Source of the DNA: an uncultured Collinsella sp.
GTDB taxonomy: Bacteria; Actinomycetota; Coriobacteriia; Coriobacteriales; Coriobacteriaceae
Length of the DNA stretch: 64,000 bases
NCBI GenBank assembly: GCA_900552685.1
Contig: USAJ01000007.1
Coordinates: forward strand, 4,543 to 68,542
Reading direction: 5' to 3'
The translations under genes were made by a program, and so were the position numbers. Of this stretch, positions 32,644-42,720 are shown piece after piece. The notes below the pieces were generated by a model. The model ran no database searches and was not told the origin of the DNA. It saw nothing but the letters and a program-made list of their open reading frames with translations. Within the stretch, counting starts at the first letter, position 1. Every line of letters starts with the position of its first letter.

Positions 32644-33666
32644 ATGGCACAGGAAGCGACCGCCAACGAGCAAAAGAAATTCAAAGTCCCGCGTATCCCG
32701 GGTGACATCATGATCTACCCGATGATCGTTGGCCTTTTGCTCAATACCTTCTGCCCGCAGGTCTTCGAGATCGGCGGCTTCTTTACCGCCGCCTGCCGCG
32801 GTGGTTCCAACACCATCGTTGCCGCGATCCTGCTGTTTGTGGGTGCTGGCATCAGCTTTAAGTCCACGCCGGGCGCCATCAAGACCGGCATCGTTGTGCT
32901 GATTCCTAAGCTTGTGGTGGCAGCCGCGCTGGGTCTTGGTGTTGCGTATTTCTTTAACGACAACCTTTTGGGCCTGAGCTCGGTTTCCATCATCGGCGGC
33001 ATTACGTTTTGCAACATGGCGCTCTACACGGGCATCATGGGCGAGTTCGGCGACGAGTCCGAGCAGGGCGCCGTGGGTATCCTGTTCTTTACGGCCGGCC
33101 CCGCCGTCACCATGATCATCCTGGGCGTTTCGGGTCTTGCTAACATCCCGCTGGGTACCATCGTCGGCTCCATCCTGCCGCTTGTCATCGGTATGGTTCT
33201 GGGCAACCTCTTCCCGTTCATCAAGAACCTGCTGGTTCCCGGCACCAACCCTGCGATTGCCGTTATCGGATTTCAGCTCGGTGCGTCCATGAGTCTTTCG
33301 AGCTTTATCACCGGCGGTATTTCCGGCATCCTGCTGGGCCTTATCACGCTGTTTGTCGTCGGTCCTATCACCTTTGCGTTCGAGCGCCTGTGCGGCGGCA
33401 ATGGCAAGGCCGCTGTGGCTTGCTCCACCATCGCCGGCACGGCTATGACCACACCGGTTGCCCTCGCCGAGGTCGCACCGCGCTACGCCGAGCTTGCGCC
33501 TACTGCGTACGCTCAGATCGCCACCGCCGTTATCATCACGGCGATCATGGCTCCGATTCTGACCGGCTGGGTCGACAAGAAGTTCTGCCAAGGCAAGGAG
33601 GATCTGTCGCCAGCCGGTGTCGAGGCCATCGAGGAGGCCGTCGCGACCGACATCGATGGCGAGTAG
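32644..33666 (+). CDS. kdgT: 2-keto-3-deoxygluconate permease-like transporter
   Basis: A 340-residue membrane protein of the KdgT family. After a polar N-terminus it shows RIPGDIMIYPMIVGLLLNTFCPQ, about ten hydrophobic helices, and the signature phrases GAGISFKSTPGAIKTG, ITFCNMALYTGIMGEFGD and GSAxTMI-like ITAIMAPILTGW. KdgT imports 2-keto-3-deoxygluconate, a product of pectin breakdown, by H+ symport. No uronate degradation genes lie nearby, so the substrate is assigned by family only. GGGAG precedes the ATG. Confidence 0.8.
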   Translation: MAQEATANEQKKFKVPRIPGDIMIYPMIVGLLLNTFCPQVFEIGGFFTAACRGGSNTIVAAILLFVGAGISFKSTPGAIKTGIVVLIPKLVVAAALGLGVAYFFNDNLLGLSSVSIIGGITFCNMALYTGIMGEFGDESEQGAVGILFFTAGPAVTMIILGVSGLANIPLGTIVGSILPLVIGMVLGNLFPFIKNLLVPGTNPAIAVIGFQLGASMSLSSFITGGISGILLGLITLFVVGPITFAFERLCGGNGKAAVACSTIAGTAMTTPVALAEVAPRYAELAPTAYAQIATAVIITAIMAPILTGWVDKKFCQGKEDLSPAGVEAIEEAVATDIDGE

Positions 33667-33711
33667 CAATCGATACCCATCAATGATGCCGGCGTGCAAC
33701 TCGCGCCGTTT

Positions 33712-33755
33712 GAGCGCCCGAACGAAAGCTGTCTTGCGGTGACGTTCAGGCGCTC
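33712..33755. repeat. Inverted repeat after the KdgT-like gene
   Basis: GAGCGCCCGAACG (33712-33724) is repeated in inverted form at 33743-33755 with one mismatch and an 18-bp spacer. No T tract follows on the plus strand, so it may be a weak terminator or a 3' stabilising hairpin. Confidence 0.4.
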
Positions 33756-33854
33756 TGCTATGATTCCCCTTACCCCTGCGGAGTAGGGGGTGTTTATTGT
33801 CCAGACACGAATCGGGCGATTCTGACCACTTGGATATTGAAGGGATGGCGTCTA

Positions 33855-34997
33855 GTGGTTAAGGCACTCAAAATTGAGATATTCCTGCTATGCATGATTG
33901 TTCTTATCGGGCTTGCCGCGCGAAGTCGTCGCTCCTTGTTCTCGAGTACCCAGCAGCTCTTGTTTAGCATGCTCGGCTATACCTCTGCTGCCTACATTTT
34001 CTTCGATATGATCTGGACGCTCTCGGACGGCGTGAGCACTCCTGTAGGCATCACGGCCAACTGGATTTCCAACGCGGTCTCGTTTTCGCTGTTCGCCATC
34101 GCGTGCCTCATTTGGTTTTTCTATTCCGAGACAGTGCAGGGCTCACGCCTTTTGACCGCGCGCTATAGGGTGGCGCTCGTGACGTTGCCAACCGTATTGG
34201 TGGTCGTGCTGGCATTTACCAGCTACTGGACGCACACTATGTTCTATATCGATGCACAGGGCGTATATCGTCGCGGAGCGCTTTATATGATTCAGCCTAT
34301 CGTTAGCTACTGCTACATCATATATACGTCTTTGCATGCCTTTATTCAGACTCGAAAAGTCGAAAGTCTGCAAAAGAAGGCCATTTATCGCACCCTCGCC
34401 TTTTTTGCGGTTCCCGCTCTGGTGGGCGGTACCTTCCAGGTTTTGTTTTCGGTACCGGGCCTTTGTGTCGGTATAACGCTGAGCATCCTGCTGCTCTACA
34501 TCATCTACCAGGAGCAGCTGATCTCGACCGACCCGTTGACTGGCCTCAACAATCGCAACCGTTTTGAGACCTATATGCTGTCGCTCTTTTCAAATGTGGA
34601 TCAGGCCGAAGATGTATATCTGCTTATGATGGACGCTGACGGCTTTAAGCAGATTAACGACCGGTATGGACATGTTGAGGGCGATCATGCCCTCCAGGTC
34701 ATATCTGCTACGCTCAAAGAGGTCTGCTCGGCGTCTGGTGGCTTTATCGCACGTTATGGCGGCGATGAGTTTGTGGTGCTTCAAAAGGCGACGGCGGAGC
34801 AGGACATCATGTGTCTGTGCGCGGCAATCAGCGACGAGCTCGCGCGCGCCGAGGTCCCGTATCTGTTGCGGATGTCCATCGGCTACGCACGGGTTGGTGA
34901 TGGCGTCGATACCTGGCAAGACTTGCTTCGCGCTGCCGACGCGGAGCTCTACCGCGTAAAGCGCGAGAAGAAGAAAGCCGGCGTCCAGATACGCTAG
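33855..34997 (+). CDS. Membrane-bound GGDEF-domain protein (diguanylate cyclase candidate)
   Basis: A protein of about 380 residues. Six or seven N-terminal transmembrane helices (about 5-220) form the sensor part. A GGDEF domain follows from about 235: DPLTGLNNRNRFETY, MMDADGFKQINDRYGH, a DHALQ stretch and FIARYGGDEFVVLQ with an intact GGDEF active site. The RxxD inhibitory site is not obvious just before it. It is therefore likely an active cyclic-di-GMP synthase. GTG at 33855 is preferred because AAGGGATGG precedes it; a TTG at 33837 is the longer alternative. No EAL or PilZ gene is nearby. Confidence 0.85.
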   Translation: MVKALKIEIFLLCMIVLIGLAARSRRSLFSSTQQLLFSMLGYTSAAYIFFDMIWTLSDGVSTPVGITANWISNAVSFSLFAIACLIWFFYSETVQGSRLLTARYRVALVTLPTVLVVVLAFTSYWTHTMFYIDAQGVYRRGALYMIQPIVSYCYIIYTSLHAFIQTRKVESLQKKAIYRTLAFFAVPALVGGTFQVLFSVPGLCVGITLSILLLYIIYQEQLISTDPLTGLNNRNRFETYMLSLFSNVDQAEDVYLLMMDADGFKQINDRYGHVEGDHALQVISATLKEVCSASGGFIARYGGDEFVVLQKATAEQDIMCLCAAISDELARAEVPYLLRMSIGYARVGDGVDTWQDLLRAADAELYRVKREKKKAGVQIR

Positions 34998-35031
34998 AAA
35001 AAAGGGCGAACGCTGGCGTGCGTTGCGGCCC
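34998..35031 (-). terminator. Rho-independent terminator of the EamA gene
   Basis: Read on the minus strand, a two-part stem (GGGC/GCCC outer, AACGC/GCGTT inner) is followed by TTTTTTCTAG. It lies about 70 bp beyond the EamA stop codon. Confidence 0.6.
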
Positions 35032-35098
35032 TCAGCTCACCGATGTACTCCATTAAGCTAAAGCATGCGAATCTCCTCTACTAAATAAGGGCGGTTCG

Positions 35099-36034
35099 CT
35101 AGGCTTTTTTGGGTTTGTTGACGATGATGATGCCGCCGCAGACCAACAGCAGGGCAACAAGTACGGTAACGGGGCTCGTGCCAGCGCCCTCGCCGAGCAG
35201 CAGTGCGCTCAACAGCACGCCAAAGACCGGGTTCATAAAGCCAAAGACCGAAACGCGGCTGACGGGGTTGACGGCGAGCAGGCGGGACCACAGCGAGTAC
35301 GCGACGGCGGAAATGAGCGCCATATAAATGATGAGCGCGATGGCGGGGGCGATTTCGGTGGGGAAAAACGTGCCGCCCATCAAAAACCCGATTGCGGTAA
35401 GGACCACGCCACCGACTAAAAACTGCCAGCCGGCGAGCAAGACGCCGTCATGCTCGCGCGAGAAGATGCCAATGAGGCAGGTCGACAGGGCGCCCGCAAC
35501 AGTGGAAGCCAAGATAAATCCCTCGCCGTCGAGCGTAAAGCCAAAGGTGCCATCCGCGCCCGAAAGGTTGACGAGCGCGACGCCTGCAAAGCCCAGCACA
35601 CAGCCAAGCACCTTGGGCGTATTGAGCCTCTCGGTGTGAAATGCCAAGGCGGCAAAGAGAATTGCGAGGAAGTTGGCGCTGGCCTCGATGATGGAACTCG
35701 ACATGGCGCTGGCGCGCGAGAGTCCTAGGTAGAAAAAGAAGTACTGCCCGATAGTCTGGAAGAGTGACAAGACAAAGATGGGCTTGATGTCACGAGCCTG
35801 CGGAATGAGGGGACGGCGTTGGGCCGCACTCATCCCAACGATAACCAGGGCGCCGGCAAGCGTGAAGCGCAAGCCCGCAAAGAGCAGCTGTGAGGCGCTA
35901 TCGTGCGCGGGGATGCCAAAGAGCCCGTAACCGATCTTGATGCAGGGGAAAGCCGATCCCCAGAGCGCACAGCAGACGAGGCAGCCCAGGATGAGTCCGG
36001 GTAGGGTGGCGAGATACGGCTTGCGGCTTTCCAT
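35099..36034 (-). CDS. EamA/DMT-family permease
   Basis: A 311-residue drug/metabolite transporter with ten predicted helices in two EamA repeats. The first repeat starts ILGCLVCCALWGSAFPCIKI and ends VLGCVLGFAGVALVNLSG (about 145-165). The second starts GFILASTVAGALSTCLIGIF and ends TVLVALLLVCGGIIIVNKPKK. The ATG at 36034 follows AGGAAGGAC; an upstream in-frame ATG at 36076 falls within the purL terminator region and is less likely. The exported substrate is unknown. It lies downstream of purL but behind a terminator, so it probably has its own promoter. Confidence 0.85.
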   Translation of the reverse strand: MESRKPYLATLPGLILGCLVCCALWGSAFPCIKIGYGLFGIPAHDSASQLLFAGLRFTLAGALVIVGMSAAQRRPLIPQARDIKPIFVLSLFQTIGQYFFFYLGLSRASAMSSSIIEASANFLAILFAALAFHTERLNTPKVLGCVLGFAGVALVNLSGADGTFGFTLDGEGFILASTVAGALSTCLIGIFSREHDGVLLAGWQFLVGGVVLTAIGFLMGGTFFPTEIAPAIALIIYMALISAVAYSLWSRLLAVNPVSRVSVFGFMNPVFGVLLSALLLGEGAGTSPVTVLVALLLVCGGIIIVNKPKKA

Positions 36035-36056
36035 GATGTCCTTCCTGTATGCGCGA

Positions 36057-36095
36057 AGCAAAAAAGAACCCGCCACCGGGTGTGCCGGTGGCGGG
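36057..36095 (-). terminator. Rho-independent terminator of purL
   Basis: CCCGCCACCGG (36069-36079) and CCGGTGGCGGG (36085-36095) form a perfect 11-bp stem. On the minus strand TTCTTTTTTG follows. Confidence 0.88.
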
Positions 36096-36132
36096 TGTTG
36101 TTACCCGAGGGGATTGTACCCGATGGGACGCA

Positions 36133-39100
36133 TTAAGCGAAGTAGGCCACGCCGCTCTCAAAGATCGGCATGAACTTATCGCCGGGGACATGCTCGGGCA
36201 CGTTGCGGTACAGGTTGTCGCCACGACGCTCGGCATGGCCCATCTTGCCCAGGACGCGGCCGTCGGGGCTCGTGATGCCCTCGATGGCGAGTGCGGAGCC
36301 GTTGGGGTTGACGGAAAGATCCATGCTGGGCTTGCCGTCCTCGCCCACGTACTGCGTGGCGACCTGGCCGTTGGCGATGAGCTGGGCGAGCACCTCGTCG
36401 TTGGCGACAAAGCGGCCCTCGCCGTGGCTGATGGCGACGGTGTAGGGGTCGTCCAGGCTGCACTGCGATAGCCACGGGGACAGGTTGGACGAGATACGGG
36501 TGCGCACCAGACGGCTCTGATGGCGACCGATGGTGTTGAACGTCAGCGTGGGCGCATCGGGCGTGGCGTCGACGATGTCGCCGTAGGGCACCAGACCGAG
36601 CTTGATCAGGGCCTGGAAGCCGTTGCAGATGCCCAGCATCAGGCCGTCGCGGGCCTTGAGCAGGTCGCGGACTGCCTCGGTGACCTCGGGAGCGCGGAAG
36701 AACGCCGTGATGAACTTGGCGGAGCCATCGGGCTCGTCGCCGCCCGAGAAGCCGCCGGGGATCATGACGATCTGGCTTGCACGGATGCGGCGGGCAAGCT
36801 CGTGGGTGCTCTCGGTGACGGCCTCGGGCGTGAGGTTGTTGATCACGAAGGTGTCGGCCTCGGCGCCGGCGGCGCGGAAAGCGCGGGCGCTATCGTACTC
36901 GCAGTTGTTGCCGGGGAACACGGGGATTACCACGCGCGGGCGGGCGATCTTGGCGCCGCCGTACACGTGGATATCCTTGGCACGGAAGTCGATGGTCTCG
37001 ACCTCGGCGGTCTCGCCGGCGCTGCGGTAGGCAAAGACGCCCTCGATGCCGCTCTCCCAGGCCTCCTGGAGCTCGGAGAGCTCGATGACCTCGGAGCCGG
37101 TATCGATGACATAGCCCTCGACGGTGGTGCCCAGGGGCTCGACGACAACGCCGTCGGCGACCTCGGGCAGCTCGGCATCCTCGGCGAGCTCGACGATAAA
37201 GCTGCCGTAGAGCGGGGTGAAGAGGCTCTCCACGTCCACATCCTCGGCAAGCTCGATACCGATCTGGTTGCCGACGCACATCTTAAAGAGGCTCTCGGCG
37301 CCGCAGCCGTAGCCGGGCGTGGAGACGGCCAGGGCGTCGCCGGTGGCGGTGAGCGCCTCGACGGCGTCAAATGCGGCGAGCAGCTGCTGGGCATCGGGGC
37401 GGTAGTCCTCGCCATAGGTGGCGGGGGCGACACGGACGACGCGATGCGTGAGACCCTTGAACTCGGGGGAGACAGCGCGGTTCGCCTTGCCAACGGCGAC
37501 AGCGAAGCTGATCAGGGTCGGCGGAACGTTGAGCTCGCCGGCTTCGTCTTCAAACGAGCCACTCATGGAATCCTTGCCGCCGATGGCGCCGGCACCTAGG
37601 TCGACTTGGGCCATGAGGGCGCCCAGGACGGCTGCCGTGGGCTTGCCCCAGCGCTCGGCCTCGGTGCGCAGACGCTCGAAGTACTCCTGGAAGGAGAGAT
37701 AGGCTCGCTTGTGCTCAAAGCCTGCGGCCACGAGCTTGGCGAGGGACTCGACCACGGACAGGTAGGCGCCCGCAAACTGGTCGGCCTCCATCAGATAAGG
37801 GTTAAAGCCCCATGCCATAGCGCTTGCCGTGGTGGTCTCACCGTCCACGGGGAACTTGGCGACCATGGCAGAGCTCGGGGTGAGCTGCGTCTTGCCGCCA
37901 AAAGGCATAAGCACGGTTGCGGCACCGATGGTGGAGTCGAAGCGCTCGGAAAGGCCCTTGTTGGAGGCAACGTTGAGGTCGGTGACAAGCGAGGTCATGC
38001 GCTCGGCAAGCGTGGTGCCGGCCCAGCTGGGCTGCCACACGCTGCGGGCGCACACGTGGGCGACCTGGTGCTTGGGCGCGCCGTTGGAGTTGAGGAACTC
38101 GCGGGACAGATCGACGATGGCGACGCCGTTCCAGGCCATGCGCATGCGCGGCTCGGCGGTAACCTCGGCGATGACGGTTGCTTCCAGGTTCTCCTCGGCG
38201 GCGTAGCCCATGAATTCCTCGACGTCACCGTCGGCGACGGCGCAGGCCATGCGCTCCTGGGACTCGGAAATGGCGAGCTCGGTGCCATCCAGGCCGTCGT
38301 ACTTCTTAGTCACGGTGTCCAGGTCGACATACAGGCCGTCGGCAAGTTCACCCACGGCGACCGAGACGCCACCGGCGCCAAAGTCGTTGCAGCGCTTGAT
38401 CAGACGGCAGGCATCGCCGCGGCGGAACAGACGCTGCAGCTTGCGCTCGACCGGGGCGTTGCCCTTCTGGACCTCGGCACCCGAGGTTTCGATGGACTCG
38501 GTGTTCTGGGTTTTGGAGGAGCCGGTGGCGCCACCGATGCCGTCACGGCCGGTGCGGCCGCCCAACAGGATAATCTTGTCGGTGGGGGCGGGGCACTCGC
38601 GGCGCACGTGGTTTGCCGGGGTAGCGCCCACGACGGCGCCGACCTCCATGCGCTTGGCCACGTAACCGGGGTGATAGAGCTCGTTGACCTGGCCGGTGGC
38701 AAGGCCAATCTGGTTGCCGTAGCTGGAGTAGCCGGCGGCAGCGGTGGTTACGAGCTTGCGCTGTGGCAGCTTGCCCTCGAGCGTCTCGGAGACGGGGACG
38801 GTGGGGTCGCCGGCGCCGGTGACACGCATGGCCTGGTACACATAGCTGCGGCCCGAGAGCGGGTCGCGGATGGCGCCGCCCACGCAGGTGGCGGCACCGC
38901 CGAAGGGCTCGATCTCGGTCGGGTGGTTATGGGTCTCGTTCTTAAAGAGGAACAGCCAGTCCTGGTCCTCGCCGTCGACATCGACCTTCACCTTGACGGT
39001 GCAGGCGTTGATCTCCTCGGATTCGTCGACATCGGTCATGACGCCGGTCTTCTTAAGATACTTGGCGCCGATGGTGCCCATGTCCATGAGACAGACGGGC

Positions 39101-39879
39101 TTGGCGTCGCGGCCGAGTTCGTGGCGCATCTCCATGTAGCGGTCGAAGGCTTGCTGCACCACGGCGTCGTCGATTGTCACGTCGTCCAGGACGGTGCCGA
39201 AGGTGGTGTGGCGGCAGTGGTCGGACCAATAGGTGTCGATCACGCGGATCTCGGTGATGGTGGGGTCGCGATCCTCATCGCGGAAGTACTGCTGGCAGAA
39301 GGCGATGTCCGCCTCGTCCATGGCAAGGCCGCGCTCGGTGATAAAGGCGGCAAGGCCGGCCTCGTCGAGCTCGCGGAAACCGTCGAGCACTTCGACAGGC
39401 TGCGGCTCGGGTGTCTCAATGTGCAACGTCTCGGGCAGGTCGAGCGAGGCGATGCGCGCCTCGACGGGGTTCACCACGTAGTGCTTGATGGCCTCGATGG
39501 CGGCTTCGTCCAGAGTGTCCGAGATCATATAGACCTTGGCGGAGCGCACGGCGGGGCGCTCGCCCTGGCTGATGAGCTGCACGCACTCGCTGGCGGAGTC
39601 GGCGCGCTGGTCAAACTGGCCAGGCAGGAATTCGACGGCAAAGACGGCGCCATCGCTTGCGGGGAGTTCGTCGTAGGTCACATCGACCTGGGGCTCGCTA
39701 AAGACGGTCGGCACGCAGGAGCGGAAAAGCTCCTCGTCGATGCCCTCGACGTCGTAGCGATTGATGATCCTCAGGGCCTCGATGCCCTTGATGCCGAGAA
39801 TTTCGGTCAGCTCGCCCTTGAGCTGCTGAGCCTCGACGTCGAACCCGGGTTTCTTCTCCACGTAGATACGAGAGACCAT
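36133..39879 (-). CDS. purL: Phosphoribosylformylglycinamidine synthase, long fused form
   Basis: A 1248-residue single-chain FGAM synthase, purine biosynthesis step 4. It has an N-terminal PurS-like part (VSRIYVEKKPGFDVEAQQL), then a linker with DTYWSDHCRHTTFGT. Two AIR-synthase-like halves contain KNETHNHPTEIEPFGGAAT, GGRTGRDGIGGATGSS and GGKDSMSGSF. The C-terminal class I amidotransferase starts PRVVIPVFPGNNCEYD and has the nucleophile in LGICNGFQAL and the His-Glu pair in ISHGEGRF. Many Actinobacteria use separate PurS/PurQ/PurL, so the fused form is notable. AGGAAGG precedes the ATG at 39879. It ends at a strong terminator. Confidence 0.95.
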   Translation of the reverse strand: MVSRIYVEKKPGFDVEAQQLKGELTEILGIKGIEALRIINRYDVEGIDEELFRSCVPTVFSEPQVDVTYDELPASDGAVFAVEFLPGQFDQRADSASECVQLISQGERPAVRSAKVYMISDTLDEAAIEAIKHYVVNPVEARIASLDLPETLHIETPEPQPVEVLDGFRELDEAGLAAFITERGLAMDEADIAFCQQYFRDEDRDPTITEIRVIDTYWSDHCRHTTFGTVLDDVTIDDAVVQQAFDRYMEMRHELGRDAKPVCLMDMGTIGAKYLKKTGVMTDVDESEEINACTVKVKVDVDGEDQDWLFLFKNETHNHPTEIEPFGGAATCVGGAIRDPLSGRSYVYQAMRVTGAGDPTVPVSETLEGKLPQRKLVTTAAAGYSSYGNQIGLATGQVNELYHPGYVAKRMEVGAVVGATPANHVRRECPAPTDKIILLGGRTGRDGIGGATGSSKTQNTESIETSGAEVQKGNAPVERKLQRLFRRGDACRLIKRCNDFGAGGVSVAVGELADGLYVDLDTVTKKYDGLDGTELAISESQERMACAVADGDVEEFMGYAAEENLEATVIAEVTAEPRMRMAWNGVAIVDLSREFLNSNGAPKHQVAHVCARSVWQPSWAGTTLAERMTSLVTDLNVASNKGLSERFDSTIGAATVLMPFGGKTQLTPSSAMVAKFPVDGETTTASAMAWGFNPYLMEADQFAGAYLSVVESLAKLVAAGFEHKRAYLSFQEYFERLRTEAERWGKPTAAVLGALMAQVDLGAGAIGGKDSMSGSFEDEAGELNVPPTLISFAVAVGKANRAVSPEFKGLTHRVVRVAPATYGEDYRPDAQQLLAAFDAVEALTATGDALAVSTPGYGCGAESLFKMCVGNQIGIELAEDVDVESLFTPLYGSFIVELAEDAELPEVADGVVVEPLGTTVEGYVIDTGSEVIELSELQEAWESGIEGVFAYRSAGETAEVETIDFRAKDIHVYGGAKIARPRVVIPVFPGNNCEYDSARAFRAAGAEADTFVINNLTPEAVTESTHELARRIRASQIVMIPGGFSGGDEPDGSAKFITAFFRAPEVTEAVRDLLKARDGLMLGICNGFQALIKLGLVPYGDIVDATPDAPTLTFNTIGRHQSRLVRTRISSNLSPWLSQCSLDDPYTVAISHGEGRFVANDEVLAQLIANGQVATQYVGEDGKPSMDLSVNPNGSALAIEGITSPDGRVLGKMGHAERRGDNLYRNVPEHVPGDKFMPIFESGVAYFA

Positions 39880-40063
39880 TGGTTCCTGCCTTCCTGATCG
39901 GTTGGGCGTACGGTACGGTATGCGGCAGCGGTCGGTTTGCGGGGTCTGCCCTGCGGTCGCCTTGAGCCACATGTTTGTAAACCTCACTATGATACGACAG
40001 CTCGCGGCGCGTTGAGGACGGCGAGGGTGCTACAGTGAAGCGCAAACAAGAGAAAGGCATCAC

Positions 40064-41626
40064 ATGGCATTCGTTTCACTCGCCATCATCGCGCTCGTGG
40101 CCTTTGCAAGCCCCTTCATCGCCTCGTCGATTCCCGGAAAACCCGTTCCCGAAACGGTCTTTTTGCTCGTGTTCGGCGCAGTGCTGGGACCCCATATGCT
40201 CGGCGTCATCCATGTAGATGCCGAGGTCTCGCTCGTGTCAGAGCTCGGTCTGGCATTTTTGTTCCTGCTTGCCGGCTTTGAGATCGATCCCAAGAACATC
40301 ACGGGCGTCGAGGGCCGCTACGGTATGGCCACGTGGGCTGTCACATTTTGTATCGCCTGGCTTGCCGTGCGCTTTACCCCGTGGTTCTCGGTCAGCCATT
40401 TCGACGGTATCGCCGTGACGCTCGCCTTGACCTCGACGGCGCTTGGGGCGCTCATGCCCATCTTGCGCGAGCGGTTGCTTGCCGGAACGCGCGTCGGTGA
40501 TTCGATTCTTGCCTATGGTACGTGGGGCGAGCTCGGCCCCGTGCTCGCCATGTCGGTACTGCTGTCTGCCCGTACGGGCATCGAGACGCTGCTGATCTTG
40601 GGCTTATTTGCCGCCGTGTGCGTGCTGCTTGCCGTGGTCCCCAGCCGCTCCAAACGCGTCGGCAGCCGCTTCTTTGCGTTTGTCGAGGAGCGCGCCGATA
40701 CCACGTCGCAGACGTTCGTACGCCTGACAGTGCTTATTTTGGTCACGCTCGTGGCGTTCTCGGCCATCTTTAGCCTCGATATCGTATTGGGCGCTTTTGC
40801 CGCCGGCTTTGTCCTGCGCTATATCATCCCCGAGGGCAACCATACGCTTGAGACCAAGCTCGACGGCCTGGCCTACGGCTTTTTGATCCCGGTGTTCTTT
40901 ACCGTGTCGGGCGCTAAGATCGACCTGACGGCCGTGGTGTCGCGCCCCGGGCTGCTCGTGGGCTTTATCTTGGCGCTGCTGATCATTCGTGCCGTGCCCA
41001 TTCTCATCTCTATGAGCATTTGTCCCGTGACGCGCGATGTGTCGGCGTATGGCCGCATTACCGTGGCACTCTACTGCACCACGGCGCTGCCGATCATCGT
41101 TGCCGTAACGAGCGTGGCCGTCAACGCGGGCGCGCTGTCGCAAGATATTGCGTCGGTCATGGTTGCCGCCGGTGCCATCACGGTGTTCTTGATGCCATTG
41201 CTCGCGCAGCTCTTCTACCGCGTGGTCGACGCCGCGCCGGTCGCCGCCGTGGCAGAGGTTGCCGAGCATCCATCCGATGCACTTGACATCCTGCGCGCCC
41301 ATCACGATTTGGCGAGCCTGCTCGCACGCGAGCACGAGCTGCTGACCTCGCATGGCCATGGTCGCGTATTCGAGGGCCTGCCTACGCTCGATACGATTGC
41401 CGAGCGTCTTTCCGCCGAGGCGGCGAGCGGCCACATCGATGCCCGCATCGTGGACGCGGCGCGTCTTCTTGCCGATAAGACCTATGGTGATGAGGTTGAC
41501 CCGTCCGAGCTGACTCCGCGTGAGCGCCGCCGCCTTGAGCGCGCCAAGCTCGCCGTACACGAATACCGCCGCCGCATGCTGGAGCTCTACGCGCGCGATG
41601 AAGCCCAGGACGACGACGGCAAGTAG
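40064..41626 (+). CDS. Kef/CPA2-type cation:proton antiporter
   Basis: A 520-residue membrane protein with about 12 helices to residue 395. It includes AFLFLLAGFEIDPKNI (about 68-83), LTSTALGALMPILRE, LGAFAAGFVLRYIIPEG and GFLIPVFFTVSGAKID, which are the monovalent cation:proton antiporter-2 pattern. The acidic residue in the LAGFEID motif is present. The C-terminal 120 residues are cytoplasmic and helical, with no TrkA-N domain, so the regulatory part differs from KefB/KefC. It probably exchanges Na+ or K+ for H+. AAAGG precedes the ATG. It is divergent from purL. Confidence 0.85.
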   Translation: MAFVSLAIIALVAFASPFIASSIPGKPVPETVFLLVFGAVLGPHMLGVIHVDAEVSLVSELGLAFLFLLAGFEIDPKNITGVEGRYGMATWAVTFCIAWLAVRFTPWFSVSHFDGIAVTLALTSTALGALMPILRERLLAGTRVGDSILAYGTWGELGPVLAMSVLLSARTGIETLLILGLFAAVCVLLAVVPSRSKRVGSRFFAFVEERADTTSQTFVRLTVLILVTLVAFSAIFSLDIVLGAFAAGFVLRYIIPEGNHTLETKLDGLAYGFLIPVFFTVSGAKIDLTAVVSRPGLLVGFILALLIIRAVPILISMSICPVTRDVSAYGRITVALYCTTALPIIVAVTSVAVNAGALSQDIASVMVAAGAITVFLMPLLAQLFYRVVDAAPVAAVAEVAEHPSDALDILRAHHDLASLLAREHELLTSHGHGRVFEGLPTLDTIAERLSAEAASGHIDARIVDAARLLADKTYGDEVDPSELTPRERRRLERAKLAVHEYRRRMLELYARDEAQDDDGK

Positions 41627-41666
41627 CAAGGAATGTCGGGATACGGGTTCCGTCCAAATAATAGAA

Positions 41667-41705
41667 GGCGCGCTGCCTGCGGTTGATGCGGACAGCGCGC
41701 CTTTT
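41667..41705. terminator. Bidirectional terminator between the antiporter and SDR genes
   Basis: GGCGCGCTG (41667-41675) and CAGCGCGCC (41693-41701) pair over 9 bp. TTTTGCG follows on the plus strand and a T-rich stretch (TTCTATTATTT) on the minus strand. Confidence 0.78.
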
Positions 41706-41747
41706 GCGTTGAACTCTGTTGAGGTTCGAAGCCGAAACTTTCGACCT

Positions 41748-42497
<750 letters not shown>

Positions 42498-42650
42498 GGT
42501 GCCTCCATTCTTCGGGGGTGGACGTACGCAGCACAGGATAGCGGCGGACAAAAGCAAACATGCCTGCTTATCGGTGAGCGGTATCCCTGGTTGACACCGA
42601 ACGGTCAAATTGTTCAAACGCGGATCGCGTCAATGCGCCCCGAGCGTGCA

Positions 42651-42689
42651 AATAAAAGGGCTCCCGTCCAAGACCAGACGGGAGCCCTT
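42651..42689 (-). terminator. Rho-independent terminator of hom
   Basis: AAGGGCTCCCGTC (42656-42668) and GACGGGAGCCCTT (42677-42689) form a perfect 13-bp stem. On the minus strand TTTTATTTG follows. Confidence 0.9.
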
Positions 42690-42720
42690 CGAGCAAATGC
42701 GTTGTGGGGTGTAAACCGAA

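Noticed and set aside
36520..39897. Very long plus-strand open frames opposite purL
   Set aside because: They are antisense shadows of a strongly conserved purL caused by GC-rich third positions; the composition is Gly/Ala/Asp/Leu noise and they have no homologous motifs.
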